Positions 1-7,466 of a stretch of 32,289 nt of DNA are shown piece by piece. This DNA is from a virus. How positions within the stretch are numbered: the first letter of the stretch is position 1; every line of letters starts with the position of its first letter. Location: positions 1 through 32,289 of IMG/VR virus record IMGVR_UViG_3300022413_000032, one strand, 5' to 3'. Position numbers and translations under genes: made by a program. Below the pieces are notes generated by a model. It saw only the letters and a program-made list of their open reading frames with translations, searched no databases and was not told where the DNA came from.

Positions 1-663
1 AAATCGACTGTTAAGGGTCAGCGTGCCAGCAGGGAATTGAAATCTGGTCTCCGTGCCGCCCTGTCCCAGCAAAATATAGCCGCTCAAGGCATCAGTACCG
101 GAGAAGTTGTAATTGCCGATGAACTGGAGCGTGTTGAATCCGTTAGTGGTAGCGACGGACTGCGCGTCGTTAACATCATCAGCGGGGGCCAGCGGCGAAG
201 CCACAGGATACTCGGTGCCGAGATTGCCGCTGCCCTGATCTACCCATGCAGCATTTTGATAGACCGCAAATCGCAGGTTGTCTCTCATTTCCGGTATGAC
301 GTTCTGCGTTACGGGCTGGAGACCGAAAATAGCCGCCGTGAATGCGCCGTCAGTCGGAATAACGGATGGTCTGGTAACGTCTTCCAGCGCGAGATTGCCG
401 GTCAGCAAGATAGTGATATCTTCCTCGGGTGGCTTCAGTCGCCAGCCATCGACGTTGTTCAGGAAGAAGTAAGAACCCGCTTGAATAACCGAAGTAAGCG
501 GGTCGCCGCCTACCGGCCTGAACGCTTGCGGGTACTTTAAATTTTCGGGGTTGCCGAGCAGCCAGTCCTTCCAGCCTTCGTACAGGTCTTCGCGCACATC
601 AACTTCGGTCACACCGGAATCCAATGTGATAACAAGGTTTACTCCATCGAAGTCAATTGCCAT
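1..663 (-). CDS. Virion/tail-type protein, partial (C-terminus off left edge)
   Basis: An open frame reads leftward from an ATG at 663 through the left edge with no stop, giving about 221 residues. It starts MAIDFDGVNLVITLD and contains VREDLYEGWKDW and a GSYFFLNNVDGWRL segment near residues 63-76, in a beta-rich, low-lysine sequence. This style of N-terminus is common in phage tail or tail-fibre associated proteins, but I cannot name a family with certainty. It lies 2 bases downstream of the 549-residue virion protein gene, with an SD-like GGATAACC just before the ATG, so it is probably co-transcribed with the other leftward structural genes. The function is inferred from position and composition only. 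Confidence 0.7.
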   Translation of the reverse strand, partial: MAIDFDGVNLVITLDSGVTEVDVREDLYEGWKDWLLGNPENLKYPQAFRPVGGDPLTSVIQAGSYFFLNNVDGWRLKPPEEDITILLTGNLALEDVTRPSVIPTDGAFTAAIFGLQPVTQNVIPEMRDNLRFAVYQNAAWVDQGSGNLGTEYPVASPLAPADDVNDAQSVATTNGFNTLQFIGNYNFSGTDALSGYILLGQGGTETRFQFPAGTLTLNSRF

Positions 664-665
664 GG

Positions 666-2315
666 TTATCCTTTAAACGGTAATGCGTCAACTTGGTTGA
701 TCGCGAAATCCTGACTCACGGTAAATGACACATTCTCAATTCTTACCGGAACGTGAGCGTCATTGGTGTCCTCAGAGGCTTCCAGTACCACAATATCTAC
801 CGCTATGCTTGCCCCGACGGAGAAAGCCCAAGAAGCGCCCGTGTTGGTGTTTTCCTGTACCAGTGTGCTGGTTCCTGTCAGATAAACGCTCGCAGTTGAT
901 CCCACAATGAGAGGCGTCAATGTGATAGTTACGGCAGCAACATCATCCGAAGTCGCGGACGCGCCGTTACGGAAGCTCGGCTGCGTGCCGCCACCAGAGC
1001 GATTGAATGTTCTTGCCGCCGCAGCATTGTTATAGATCATAGCGTCGGTTGATCCGCTTGAGGCAACCAGATTGTCCCCCGGTGTGCCGCCAAACGCGCC
1101 AAGGAATGTGTTCCCCACATTGTTCTGGCTGGAAGGGCCGCCTGATAAAATCTCAACGCCATGACCATCTGAAAATGTGAATGTGCAATTTGCAATGTCG
1201 CCAATATCATCGGTGTCCATAAATGCAACACCATCAGCCGTGTTAGGAGTTACAATTTGGCAAGCAACCTGTGCGGAGTTGCTGACGTGGGCCTTATTAC
1301 AGTTGACATAAGCCACTGACGCGCAAACAACAGCCGGGTCGTCCAGATCAAAAATCTCACCGCCAATAAAAGTACAGCCGCCAAAATTTGCAGAATCAAT
1401 ATCTACGTCAGTGCTGAAATCCATGAACCAACGTGGGCCACCAGTGGTAACAGTGAGTCCCTGCGAACCCGAGCGGTCGTTGCCCGTACCGGCAATTACC
1501 CCGAAGGTCACATCCATCTGGCCCGTACCGGCTACTCCTGAGAAGCCGTAGAATCCATCGGGTACGTTATTATCTTCCCATCCGAGAACCTCGTTGGTAT
1601 CTTCGAACTCGTCTACCGTGGCGTCATTCGCGCCGAATTGGATCGGGGTATTAATCGACACCGTGCCGTTCGCAAGTCGCTCGATGGTTCCCCACGCCTT
1701 GTTTACGTCATTCACATCAGCCGCATCAATGATGTCCTGCACCGTCCACGGGATAGAGCCAGTGTTCTGGCCCGCCACGATGATGCCGGGAGTATTCGCG
1801 GCCAGTGACCATGAAGAATCCACGAAGAAGTTCGGGTCGGCACCAGCAGCCGTTGCCGTGGTGGTGACAACAACACCCACTCGCTGAATCGCCGTAATTG
1901 CCGGAGGGGTGCCGTTGGTGTTATGCGATGCTGTCTTGGCGACACTGGCGTCCACCACGATCATCTTCCAGCCACCAGCGTAATTATCGCTGCCCAAAAC
2001 CTCGATATCGAACCAGTCGGTCGCTGTTGCACCGGTAAAGCGGACAGTAACGCCACTTGCTGCTGTGGTCGCCAGCACTTTCGCCGCTGTACAGTTGAAC
2101 CAGAAGTAGAAAACTACATTTGTCAGGTCTTGAGCTGAACCGTAATTCCAGAGGATACCGTCAGTTGACTTGGTAGAGCGACCTTGAATGGAGCCGGTGC
2201 CGGTGATGAAGTTGTTGGTACCAGCGGACACGCCCATCGTGCCGCCAAGCTCGTCTTCCCACGAACCCAGAGTATCCGCGTTGCTGATCAGCGTTCTGTT
2301 GTCAGTTATTGCCAC
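666..2315 (-). CDS. Large beta-rich virion protein (tail fibre/appendage candidate)
   Basis: The protein has 549 residues with very few Lys or Arg and is rich in Thr, Ala, Gly, Asp and Val, typical of secreted or virion beta-structured proteins. The first about 180 residues contain alternating hydrophobic/Thr segments and an aromatic stretch (VFYFWFNCTAAK) resembling a jelly-roll or lectin-like domain. Residues about 300-440 contain short repeating strand-turn units (SANFGGCTFIGGEIFDL, VAYVNCNKAHVSNS, IANCTFTFSDGHGVEIL) that suggest a right-handed parallel beta-helix, as in phage tailspikes. The start is GTG at 2315 behind an AGGTGGA SD. It overlaps the end of the 151-residue upstream gene by 14 bases. 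The appendage role is inference; a host-surface-binding role is possible. Confidence 0.75.
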   Translation of the reverse strand: MAITDNRTLISNADTLGSWEDELGGTMGVSAGTNNFITGTGSIQGRSTKSTDGILWNYGSAQDLTNVVFYFWFNCTAAKVLATTAASGVTVRFTGATATDWFDIEVLGSDNYAGGWKMIVVDASVAKTASHNTNGTPPAITAIQRVGVVVTTTATAAGADPNFFVDSSWSLAANTPGIIVAGQNTGSIPWTVQDIIDAADVNDVNKAWGTIERLANGTVSINTPIQFGANDATVDEFEDTNEVLGWEDNNVPDGFYGFSGVAGTGQMDVTFGVIAGTGNDRSGSQGLTVTTGGPRWFMDFSTDVDIDSANFGGCTFIGGEIFDLDDPAVVCASVAYVNCNKAHVSNSAQVACQIVTPNTADGVAFMDTDDIGDIANCTFTFSDGHGVEILSGGPSSQNNVGNTFLGAFGGTPGDNLVASSGSTDAMIYNNAAAARTFNRSGGGTQPSFRNGASATSDDVAAVTITLTPLIVGSTASVYLTGTSTLVQENTNTGASWAFSVGASIAVDIVVLEASEDTNDAHVPVRIENVSFTVSQDFAINQVDALPFKG

Positions 2316-2757
2316 GAGTCCACCTGTCGTGCATCACGATGGTCGCGGTCATAATCGCCCACATACCCCATTGGGTTTTGTCGGACATGGGTACCATTAC
2401 CCAGTCCGCTTTCGGTGGTCGATAGGTTTCGATCCCCCCGCTGTCAGGCCCAAAGCAGTAAATAACATCACCTTTGGGATGTCGGTAGTCGGGTAACGGG
2501 GTGGGATCAGCCTGCCCTTGGCGCTCTACCATGACGTAGTGCGCGTCAGGATAAGCCTCGAATATATCGACAAAATTCTGGAATATCTCGGCAGGATGAT
2601 TTGGGTCTTCAGCCGGGGCAAAGCAGGGGATGCCTACCTTGTCGATAACCAGTTGTCGGTCAATATCGAATGTGCGGCACAGCGATAGCCACATTTCAGT
2701 GTGGTTCTGCTTGCCGCACGAATTACGGTTTTCTGCAAAAAATGCAACACCGATCAT
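2302..2757 (-). CDS. Unknown 151-aa phage protein
   Basis: The reading frame is intact, with ATG at 2757 and a CGGAG SD about 8 bases upstream. The product is a soluble protein of mixed charge with four Cys and several Trp. A YCFGPDSGG stretch near residue 105 faintly recalls the glycine-rich cofactor loop of SpoU/TrmL RNA methyltransferases, but the other family motifs are missing, so I do not assign that function. It sits between two large virion protein genes and overlaps the downstream one by 14 bases, so it is probably expressed late with them. It might be a virion assembly factor or a moron-like gene; neither is shown by the sequence. Confidence 0.65.
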   Translation of the reverse strand: MIGVAFFAENRNSCGKQNHTEMWLSLCRTFDIDRQLVIDKVGIPCFAPAEDPNHPAEIFQNFVDIFEAYPDAHYVMVERQGQADPTPLPDYRHPKGDVIYCFGPDSGGIETYRPPKADWVMVPMSDKTQWGMWAIMTATIVMHDRWTRGNN

Positions 2758-2800
2758 TTAATAGTCTCCGCACGTCGCGCTTCGACATGTTGTCGATAGT

Positions 2801-5521
2801 TTACGTTGTTACGTTAAGCTCACCTTGAGCAACCAGCGGTATGATAAGCGGTGCTGTCGTAATTGTCTGTATTGTTGATTCAGTATATTGGGCAGTCTCG
2901 CGACCAACCGCCTTGGCAATAACCTTGGCAGGCGTGCCGCCAGTGCGTCCGCCCTGACTGTTGTTCGAATAATCGAAGCTGAAGGCGAAGTCCACTTGAA
3001 TCGGAACCATGACGATCTGATCCACGGTAACGCTCGGGCCGGTAGCCTGAGTTGTAATCAGGAGTCCGGTCGCGCTTTGTACCGTGATTTCGTCTGCGAC
3101 TGCGACACTGGTTACTTCCCAGAGTCCGTCGTTCAGACCGGAGGTTGAACCAATAACCTCAACCCAGTCACCAACCGAGAACACGCCGTTGATGCCGGTC
3201 TGCTCGATCAGGTTGCCTGTTGCGTTGAAGCTGATATCCGTACCGGACACGCCGATATTGGTATGCACGATAATCGCGTCGGGTGAATCCACCGGATGCT
3301 CGTCGATGCTCGCAGCCTCGCCCGTGGTCGTAACGATGGTGGCACCGTCCACGCGGGTAACATCCCATGACGAGGTAGAGGTCAGCGCGGTAACTTGGTA
3401 GATACCGTTCATCGGCGCATTCGCGCCAGTCAGACCAACCACTTCAACGTAGCTGTTGACGCCGCCATCCAGAGAAGCCGGGAACTGGGCAGTCGATACA
3501 AAGGTACCAGTGTTGCCGGTGCCAGCCGTAACGACGAAGGTCGCATCGACCGCATTCTCGATGGTGTTCTTGAAGAACAGGGTCGCATCCGAAACAGGGT
3601 CGCTGTTCAGGGTGTCGTTGCCGTCCAGAGTAACCGATACAGAGGTCGGCTTGAGGCGACCAATTCCCAGAGAATCGAAGAAGACAACTGAGTTGTCGTC
3701 CGCCGAGTTCAGGTTATCGATGTACAGACCGGGGCCGCCGCCATCAGGTGATACGGTTTGGGTCAAGCCACCATCGGCTGAGCCAACCTCAAGAGTGTCA
3801 CCAACGAAACGTGCCAGCAGGCCGATAGTACGACCGATGTTTACATCGCCATCGTTATCGATGTCGGTCAACTGGCGCAGCAAGTGCTGAATGTAAGTAA
3901 AACACTCTTCCTTGGTGCCGCCATTGCCGTCGAGGATGAAGCCGAAGTTGTACGGGCCGCCAACCAGAACACCGCCACCGCCGCGTGCTTGCGGAGTTGC
4001 GTACATGGTCAGGGTCATTCCCGTATAAGGCGCGGCCGCGATGTCAGCGGCTTTGTCGGTAATCTTCAGGTCGGAACCGGTCGCCAGCGGGAACTGGAAT
4101 ACGAAGTTACCCAGTGACGGTTTGTTGATTGAGTTCAGGTCGGCCTGTGCGAAAGTTGAGCCGAAGGCATCAGCGTCGTCGCGCTCGCGCATGCCAAGAC
4201 GGAACAGGTTATCGTTGTTCACCGCCAGAATCGCAGTGGTGTCGTCCGCGTTAACCGTCAGGCCGGTTGTGGTCAGCACTGTGGCTGAAACCGCTGTCAG
4301 GACATGGGTGCCGTTGTTGCCAGCATCTTCCGCGTTACGGATGGTGACCTGACCACCGACAACATAGCCCTCAGTGATAAATGAGCCGCCTACTCGCGTG
4401 ATAGTAGTAGCAGTAATCGCGAGATCAGTCTGCGGCTGCTCTTGGAAGAAGTTGATCGCTTCGTTTACAGGGCCGGGGAACGTCAGGTCAAAAGTATTAT
4501 CAACCGTGGTATCCGTGCCGAAGTAACCAAACGCGGTATCGGTAAGCGCGTTCTCCACGGCGTCAACTGACAGCGCGCCGAAGTAACGAGCGATGATGTT
4601 GCCGCTAGAGTCAAATTCGTTCCAGCCACCGTTACGGACCATCTTGCGGGTACGAATACCGAAGGTGCCGTTGGGGAAGTCCGCGTCGTCTGCGGGCAGC
4701 CAGCCAGAGTTGTTGCCGTTCGCGTCCTGACCAAACAGGTATTTACCAGCGTCAGAGTCGATGGCACGCATCGGGAACGGGGCATTTGCTCGCAGGAAGC
4801 CATCATCCAGCCAGTCGATCATTGCCTTGGAATAAATTGCCTGACCGGATACACCGGCAGCGTCGATGCCGCCTTGCTCCAGAACCGCCCAGCGCTTCGA
4901 AGGAGTATCCCAGTGGATAGTCTTCTTCTCGGTCGTGGTATCAGCAGATTCAGCAACGGCGTTGTTCGGCTCATTGGCGTTACCAAGGGCCGTTCCGAGC
5001 AGTTTGGTACAGGTGTAGTCATCCTGAACAGTGTTAATCAGAAGGACTTCGTATGCGCCGTTGTTGTCGGCGTCAGAGTGATTGAAGACCTCGAAGCGCT
5101 CACCAACTGCCAGAATCGGAAGCTGTGAGGTCGCGGAGGTAATATCAACTTGGTTGGGCGAGGTCGCTGTCGCGGGAGTAGTATTGGCGAAAGCCATGTT
5201 GCTGACCACGGTGTCGAGGCTTGAGAAAACCTCGATTGCCTGTGCGCTCGCGTCATTCGCGGGGTTCGCACCCGTGACCTTGTCTGCAATGGCCGCTGTT
5301 GCGACCGTGCCGCCTGCGTCATTGACCTGATACAAGCCGTTGTTGTTCGCGTTGGTAGCGTCGCGAATCTCGAAAAATTCGTTGTCGGCCATCACCGGCA
5401 GGTTTGCGCCTGCGCTGGATATGGTGATCTGATTGCCAGTCTGTGAGCCAAATGTGGCGTCCGACACATTGACTAAGTTGCCCTGACTTAATCCCGACGG
5501 ATCATTACACTGTCTGCTCAT
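2801..5521 (-). CDS. 906-aa modular virion protein with repeated beta domains
   Basis: The protein is very acidic and Thr/Asn/Ala-rich, with almost no Lys. ATG at 5521 has an AGGAG SD. The sequence repeats a module built around a phrase like 'VEV...NNGxYxV': FEIRDATNANNNGLYQV near residue 48, FEVFNHSDADNNGAYEV near 142, VTIRNAEDAGNNGTHVL near 388, VEVVGLTGANAPMNGIYQV near 700 and VEVIGSTSGLNDGLWEV near 790. A non-repeated part around residues 200-330 contains KRWAVLEQGGIDAAG and TFGIRTRKMVRNGGW. Such domain repeats are typical of tail, decoration or fibre proteins. The position downstream of the portal/lysis block fits a structural role, but which part of the virion it forms cannot be told. 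Confidence 0.8.
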   Translation of the reverse strand: MSRQCNDPSGLSQGNLVNVSDATFGSQTGNQITISSAGANLPVMADNEFFEIRDATNANNNGLYQVNDAGGTVATAAIADKVTGANPANDASAQAIEVFSSLDTVVSNMAFANTTPATATSPNQVDITSATSQLPILAVGERFEVFNHSDADNNGAYEVLLINTVQDDYTCTKLLGTALGNANEPNNAVAESADTTTEKKTIHWDTPSKRWAVLEQGGIDAAGVSGQAIYSKAMIDWLDDGFLRANAPFPMRAIDSDAGKYLFGQDANGNNSGWLPADDADFPNGTFGIRTRKMVRNGGWNEFDSSGNIIARYFGALSVDAVENALTDTAFGYFGTDTTVDNTFDLTFPGPVNEAINFFQEQPQTDLAITATTITRVGGSFITEGYVVGGQVTIRNAEDAGNNGTHVLTAVSATVLTTTGLTVNADDTTAILAVNNDNLFRLGMRERDDADAFGSTFAQADLNSINKPSLGNFVFQFPLATGSDLKITDKAADIAAAPYTGMTLTMYATPQARGGGGVLVGGPYNFGFILDGNGGTKEECFTYIQHLLRQLTDIDNDGDVNIGRTIGLLARFVGDTLEVGSADGGLTQTVSPDGGGPGLYIDNLNSADDNSVVFFDSLGIGRLKPTSVSVTLDGNDTLNSDPVSDATLFFKNTIENAVDATFVVTAGTGNTGTFVSTAQFPASLDGGVNSYVEVVGLTGANAPMNGIYQVTALTSTSSWDVTRVDGATIVTTTGEAASIDEHPVDSPDAIIVHTNIGVSGTDISFNATGNLIEQTGINGVFSVGDWVEVIGSTSGLNDGLWEVTSVAVADEITVQSATGLLITTQATGPSVTVDQIVMVPIQVDFAFSFDYSNNSQGGRTGGTPAKVIAKAVGRETAQYTESTIQTITTAPLIIPLVAQGELNVTT

Positions 5522-5552
5522 TACCTTTAACTCCTAAATTAACGCAAATTCT

Positions 5553-6023
5553 TCATGGTTGAATAATTGATTCAAGTGTTGAAAGGCGCTCAGAATTTGC
5601 GATTACTTTCCCCTCAACAGTATTGTCGCCCCGTGATCGCTGCGAAGCCAGTCTTTTTTCCAGTTCGTCCATCGCGCCACGTATCGCCTCGATGTCGGCA
5701 GTATTGACATCAATAGCGGCTTTCTGTGACGTGAGCGATATATCAACCTGCCCTTGCCACACCACACTCGGGGCCGCTGGGTCCGGTGTGAGAGTTTGAC
5801 CGGCAGGGATAGTGGCTTCACCGCCAGCTATCTCAGAGACCCTGTGGATAACTTCCGGGGCCGCGATGGTACCGGTGACCAACGCGATAACCAGCGCGAC
5901 CACCTTGTAGATGGTTGGCAGGTTCATCAGGAACAGGCGCATGGCCTTGAACCAGTTTATTCGAGCCTGCTTTACCTCTACTTCGGTAATCTCGTCATGA
6001 TCGTCTGTAGACCGTCGCTTCAA
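5553..6023 (-). CDS. Single-TM protein with C-terminal coiled coil (lysis cassette)
   Basis: A charged N-terminus of about 27 residues is followed by a hydrophobic segment around residues 28-56 (KVVALVIALVTGTIA), a Pro/Thr-rich linker and a heptad-like C-terminal helix (residues about 105-155, AIRGAMDELEKRLASQRS). This is the layout of a membrane-anchored periplasmic coiled coil, as in i-spanins, but no lipoprotein partner is recognised. Its start overlaps the upstream gene's stop by 4 bases. A consensus DnaA box lies in the coding sequence at 5843-5851. A role in lysis is inferred from neighbours (holin-like genes) and topology. Confidence 0.7.
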   Translation of the reverse strand: MKRRSTDDHDEITEVEVKQARINWFKAMRLFLMNLPTIYKVVALVIALVTGTIAAPEVIHRVSEIAGGEATIPAGQTLTPDPAAPSVVWQGQVDISLTSQKAAIDVNTADIEAIRGAMDELEKRLASQRSRGDNTVEGKVIANSERLSTLESIIQP

Positions 6024-6490
6024 TTACCACCGCCCAGCAAGATTGTAGCGCCGCCGTGCACATAGTCATTACCGTCGTAAATATCCGGTGTAAAGCCAAC
6101 ATGCCAGAGCGCGTTTGGTACCCAGCTATCTTTGCCGAATTTTTTGCCTATCGCAAAAGAAAAGTTCGTATCGGAATCCCAGTCGCTGGTAGTTGTGGCA
6201 CCTGTAATGCTTAGCTGCCATCGAGTCGTTACCCAGTCGAATTGATGTGATCCGCCAGCCAGAGTCGATCCAATGATATCGTTCATGTCGCCATCGGACA
6301 GGGAATCGGTAAGACTCCAGTTCTCGATCTCATTGACCTCAGTAGTGTAGTTTGTAACACACTGATAACACTCGACATTGTGGTTGTTGCCAGCGTCAGC
6401 CGTAACCGCATAGCCGATCAAAGCTACCCAGATGACAACCGCAGCTACCACATCCCGTCTGATCTTTTTACACTGATTGTTGCATTTCAT
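6020..6490 (-). CDS. Exported protein, candidate small outer-membrane/periplasmic protein
   Basis: The 156-residue product begins with a basic stretch (KCNNQCKKIRRD) followed by a hydrophobic core at about residues 14-30 ending near ADAG, consistent with a signal peptide or anchor. The mature part has alternating aromatic and polar residues and ends in strands (FSFAIGKKFGKDSWVPNALWHVGFTP, then GGATILLGGGN), which looks like a beta-barrel or surface-exposed beta protein. It overlaps the next gene by 4 bases in the cassette downstream of the holin. It could act in lysis or alter the host envelope. No family is recognised. Confidence 0.65.
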   Translation of the reverse strand: MKCNNQCKKIRRDVVAAVVIWVALIGYAVTADAGNNHNVECYQCVTNYTTEVNEIENWSLTDSLSDGDMNDIIGSTLAGGSHQFDWVTTRWQLSITGATTTSDWDSDTNFSFAIGKKFGKDSWVPNALWHVGFTPDIYDGNDYVHGGATILLGGGN

Positions 6491-6705
6491 AGGTATCCCA
6501 CCAATTCAATAATAGCCACAACTGCAGCAGAAGCGCCGCCCAGCCACAGCAGCATTTTAAACCCCCACGCCATGCTGGTTACGCCAGTAGCGATAGGGTC
6601 CAGCTTTTCATTGATGCCGTGGATATCCTTACCCAGCTTGACAAATTTGCCTTCATGCTCGATTAGTTTGTCCATCAATTGTCCATGATCCACATCATCA
6701 TTCAT
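6487..6705 (-). CDS. XhlA-like small membrane protein (holin-associated)
   Basis: This 72-residue protein has an amphipathic N-terminal helix (residues about 9-35, LMDKLIEHEGKFVKLGKDI) and a C-terminal transmembrane segment (residues about 46-70, WGFKMLLWLGGASAAVVAII). The order resembles the haemolysin XhlA/holin-accessory type of protein found beside phage holins. It overlaps its neighbours on both sides (4 and 8 bases), so translation is coupled with the holin. The assignment to XhlA is by topology only. Confidence 0.65.
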   Translation of the reverse strand: MNDDVDHGQLMDKLIEHEGKFVKLGKDIHGINEKLDPIATGVTSMAWGFKMLLWLGGASAAVVAIIELVGYL

Positions 6706-7132
6706 CTTTCTTCATCGCTCTTACAATGTGCGCCCCGAAAAAGAACGCGCCAATACCAAGAACAAAGTAGCCAATTGGGTCATCAATGACCAGATCACGG
6801 ATAAATTTTGCGTCTTCGGTCCATCCGCACAAATGCAGGACACCAGAAAGGGTCAGCATTGCCAGCGCCCAGCGCATGACAAGCAGGGCGATTTCTCGTC
6901 TGGCCTTCGAGCGCTCGGTGTTTTCGCTGACAGAGTTGGCCATGAAAGAATCCATGTGGCCGATAAGCTTGACGTTGTATTCAGACTGTTCCTGCTTCGT
7001 GAACTTCTGCTCGTCAATAAAGTTACCCACACCCTTGGCCACCGTCATGACGTTATCCACACCCTTGCCGGTAGAAGAGCCAAGGCCGAGCACCATTTTG
7101 GCACCGGCCCATAGTCCAGATAGAATCCCCAT
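6698..7132 (-). CDS. Holin, GTA 3TM family
   Basis: The 144-residue protein has a glycine-rich hydrophobic N-terminus (GLWAGAKMVLGLG), a charged middle with FTKQEQSEYNVK, then a RREIALLVMRWALAML segment and two C-terminal hydrophobic helices (about residues 84-103 and 114-135), ending in KKDE. This pattern matches the 3TM holin family first named from gene transfer agents, which forms lesions in the inner membrane for host lysis. ATG at 7132 has a GGAG SD just upstream. A terminator lies just upstream of the gene (7147-7171), so lysis genes may have their own promoter or depend on read-through. A DnaA box is at 7053-7061. Confidence 0.8.
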   Translation of the reverse strand: MGILSGLWAGAKMVLGLGSSTGKGVDNVMTVAKGVGNFIDEQKFTKQEQSEYNVKLIGHMDSFMANSVSENTERSKARREIALLVMRWALAMLTLSGVLHLCGWTEDAKFIRDLVIDDPIGYFVLGIGAFFFGAHIVRAMKKDE

Positions 7133-7146
7133 GATCCGCTCCTAAA

Positions 7147-7171
7147 TTAAAAAAGCGACCCGAAGGCCGCT
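7147..7171 (-). terminator. Rho-independent terminator, leftward
   Basis: On the minus strand AGCGGCC, a TTCG loop and GGTCGCT form a 7-bp stem (one G-T pair) followed by a run of Ts. It follows the stop codon of the 72-aa gene (7177) and separates the portal/terminase transcript from the holin cassette. Confidence 0.8.
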
Positions 7172-7176
7172 ATTTG

Positions 7177-7395
7177 TTAAGCGGCTGTGAGGCCGTCGTC
7201 TGCCGCCAGCCAGTTGGTTCCGTTACTGACCGCAATATTGCCTGCAGGAGTCGCGTCACTGATGCGAATCAGATGACCTTCCCATGCGGCCGCGTCAGGG
7301 ACGGTTGCCAGTGTAAATACGGGTATTTCGAGAGGGGCAGGATCGCCCGTTTTCGGAATAATCTTGGTTACTTGTAACAATTCACGCCATGCCAT
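7177..7395 (-). CDS. Small virion-type protein (72 aa)
   Basis: ATG at 7395 follows a strong AGGAG SD. The C-terminal half reads HLIRISDATPAGNIAVSNG followed by TNWLAADDG, a phrase typical of small domains found in phage head or tail proteins, where a surface-exposed beta hairpin carries SNGTNW. No catalytic residues are seen. It lies directly after the portal gene and before a terminator, so it ends the packaging/head transcript. It may be a decoration or fibre-type protein. Its exact function is unknown. Confidence 0.65.
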   Translation of the reverse strand: MAWRELLQVTKIIPKTGDPAPLEIPVFTLATVPDAAAWEGHLIRISDATPAGNIAVSNGTNWLAADDGLTAA

Positions 7396-7466
7396 GGTTT
7401 AACTCCTGTTGTCAGTTACTGCTTGGGTCACTACCCTTGTTGTAAAAAAATGTCGCATTCCGGATA

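Noticed and set aside
37-540. 167-codon rightward open frame at the left edge
   Set aside because: It is antisense to the partial virion gene (1-663), which has the better start, SD and protein-like composition.
2302-2757. SpoU/TrmL-type RNA methyltransferase
   Set aside because: Only a CFGPDSGG stretch is reminiscent; the N-terminal and C-terminal family motifs are not seen.
5553-6490. Rz/Rz1 spanin pair
   Set aside because: Topology is suggestive, but there is no lipobox and no embedded Rz1-type frame; only general membrane and coiled-coil calls are supported.
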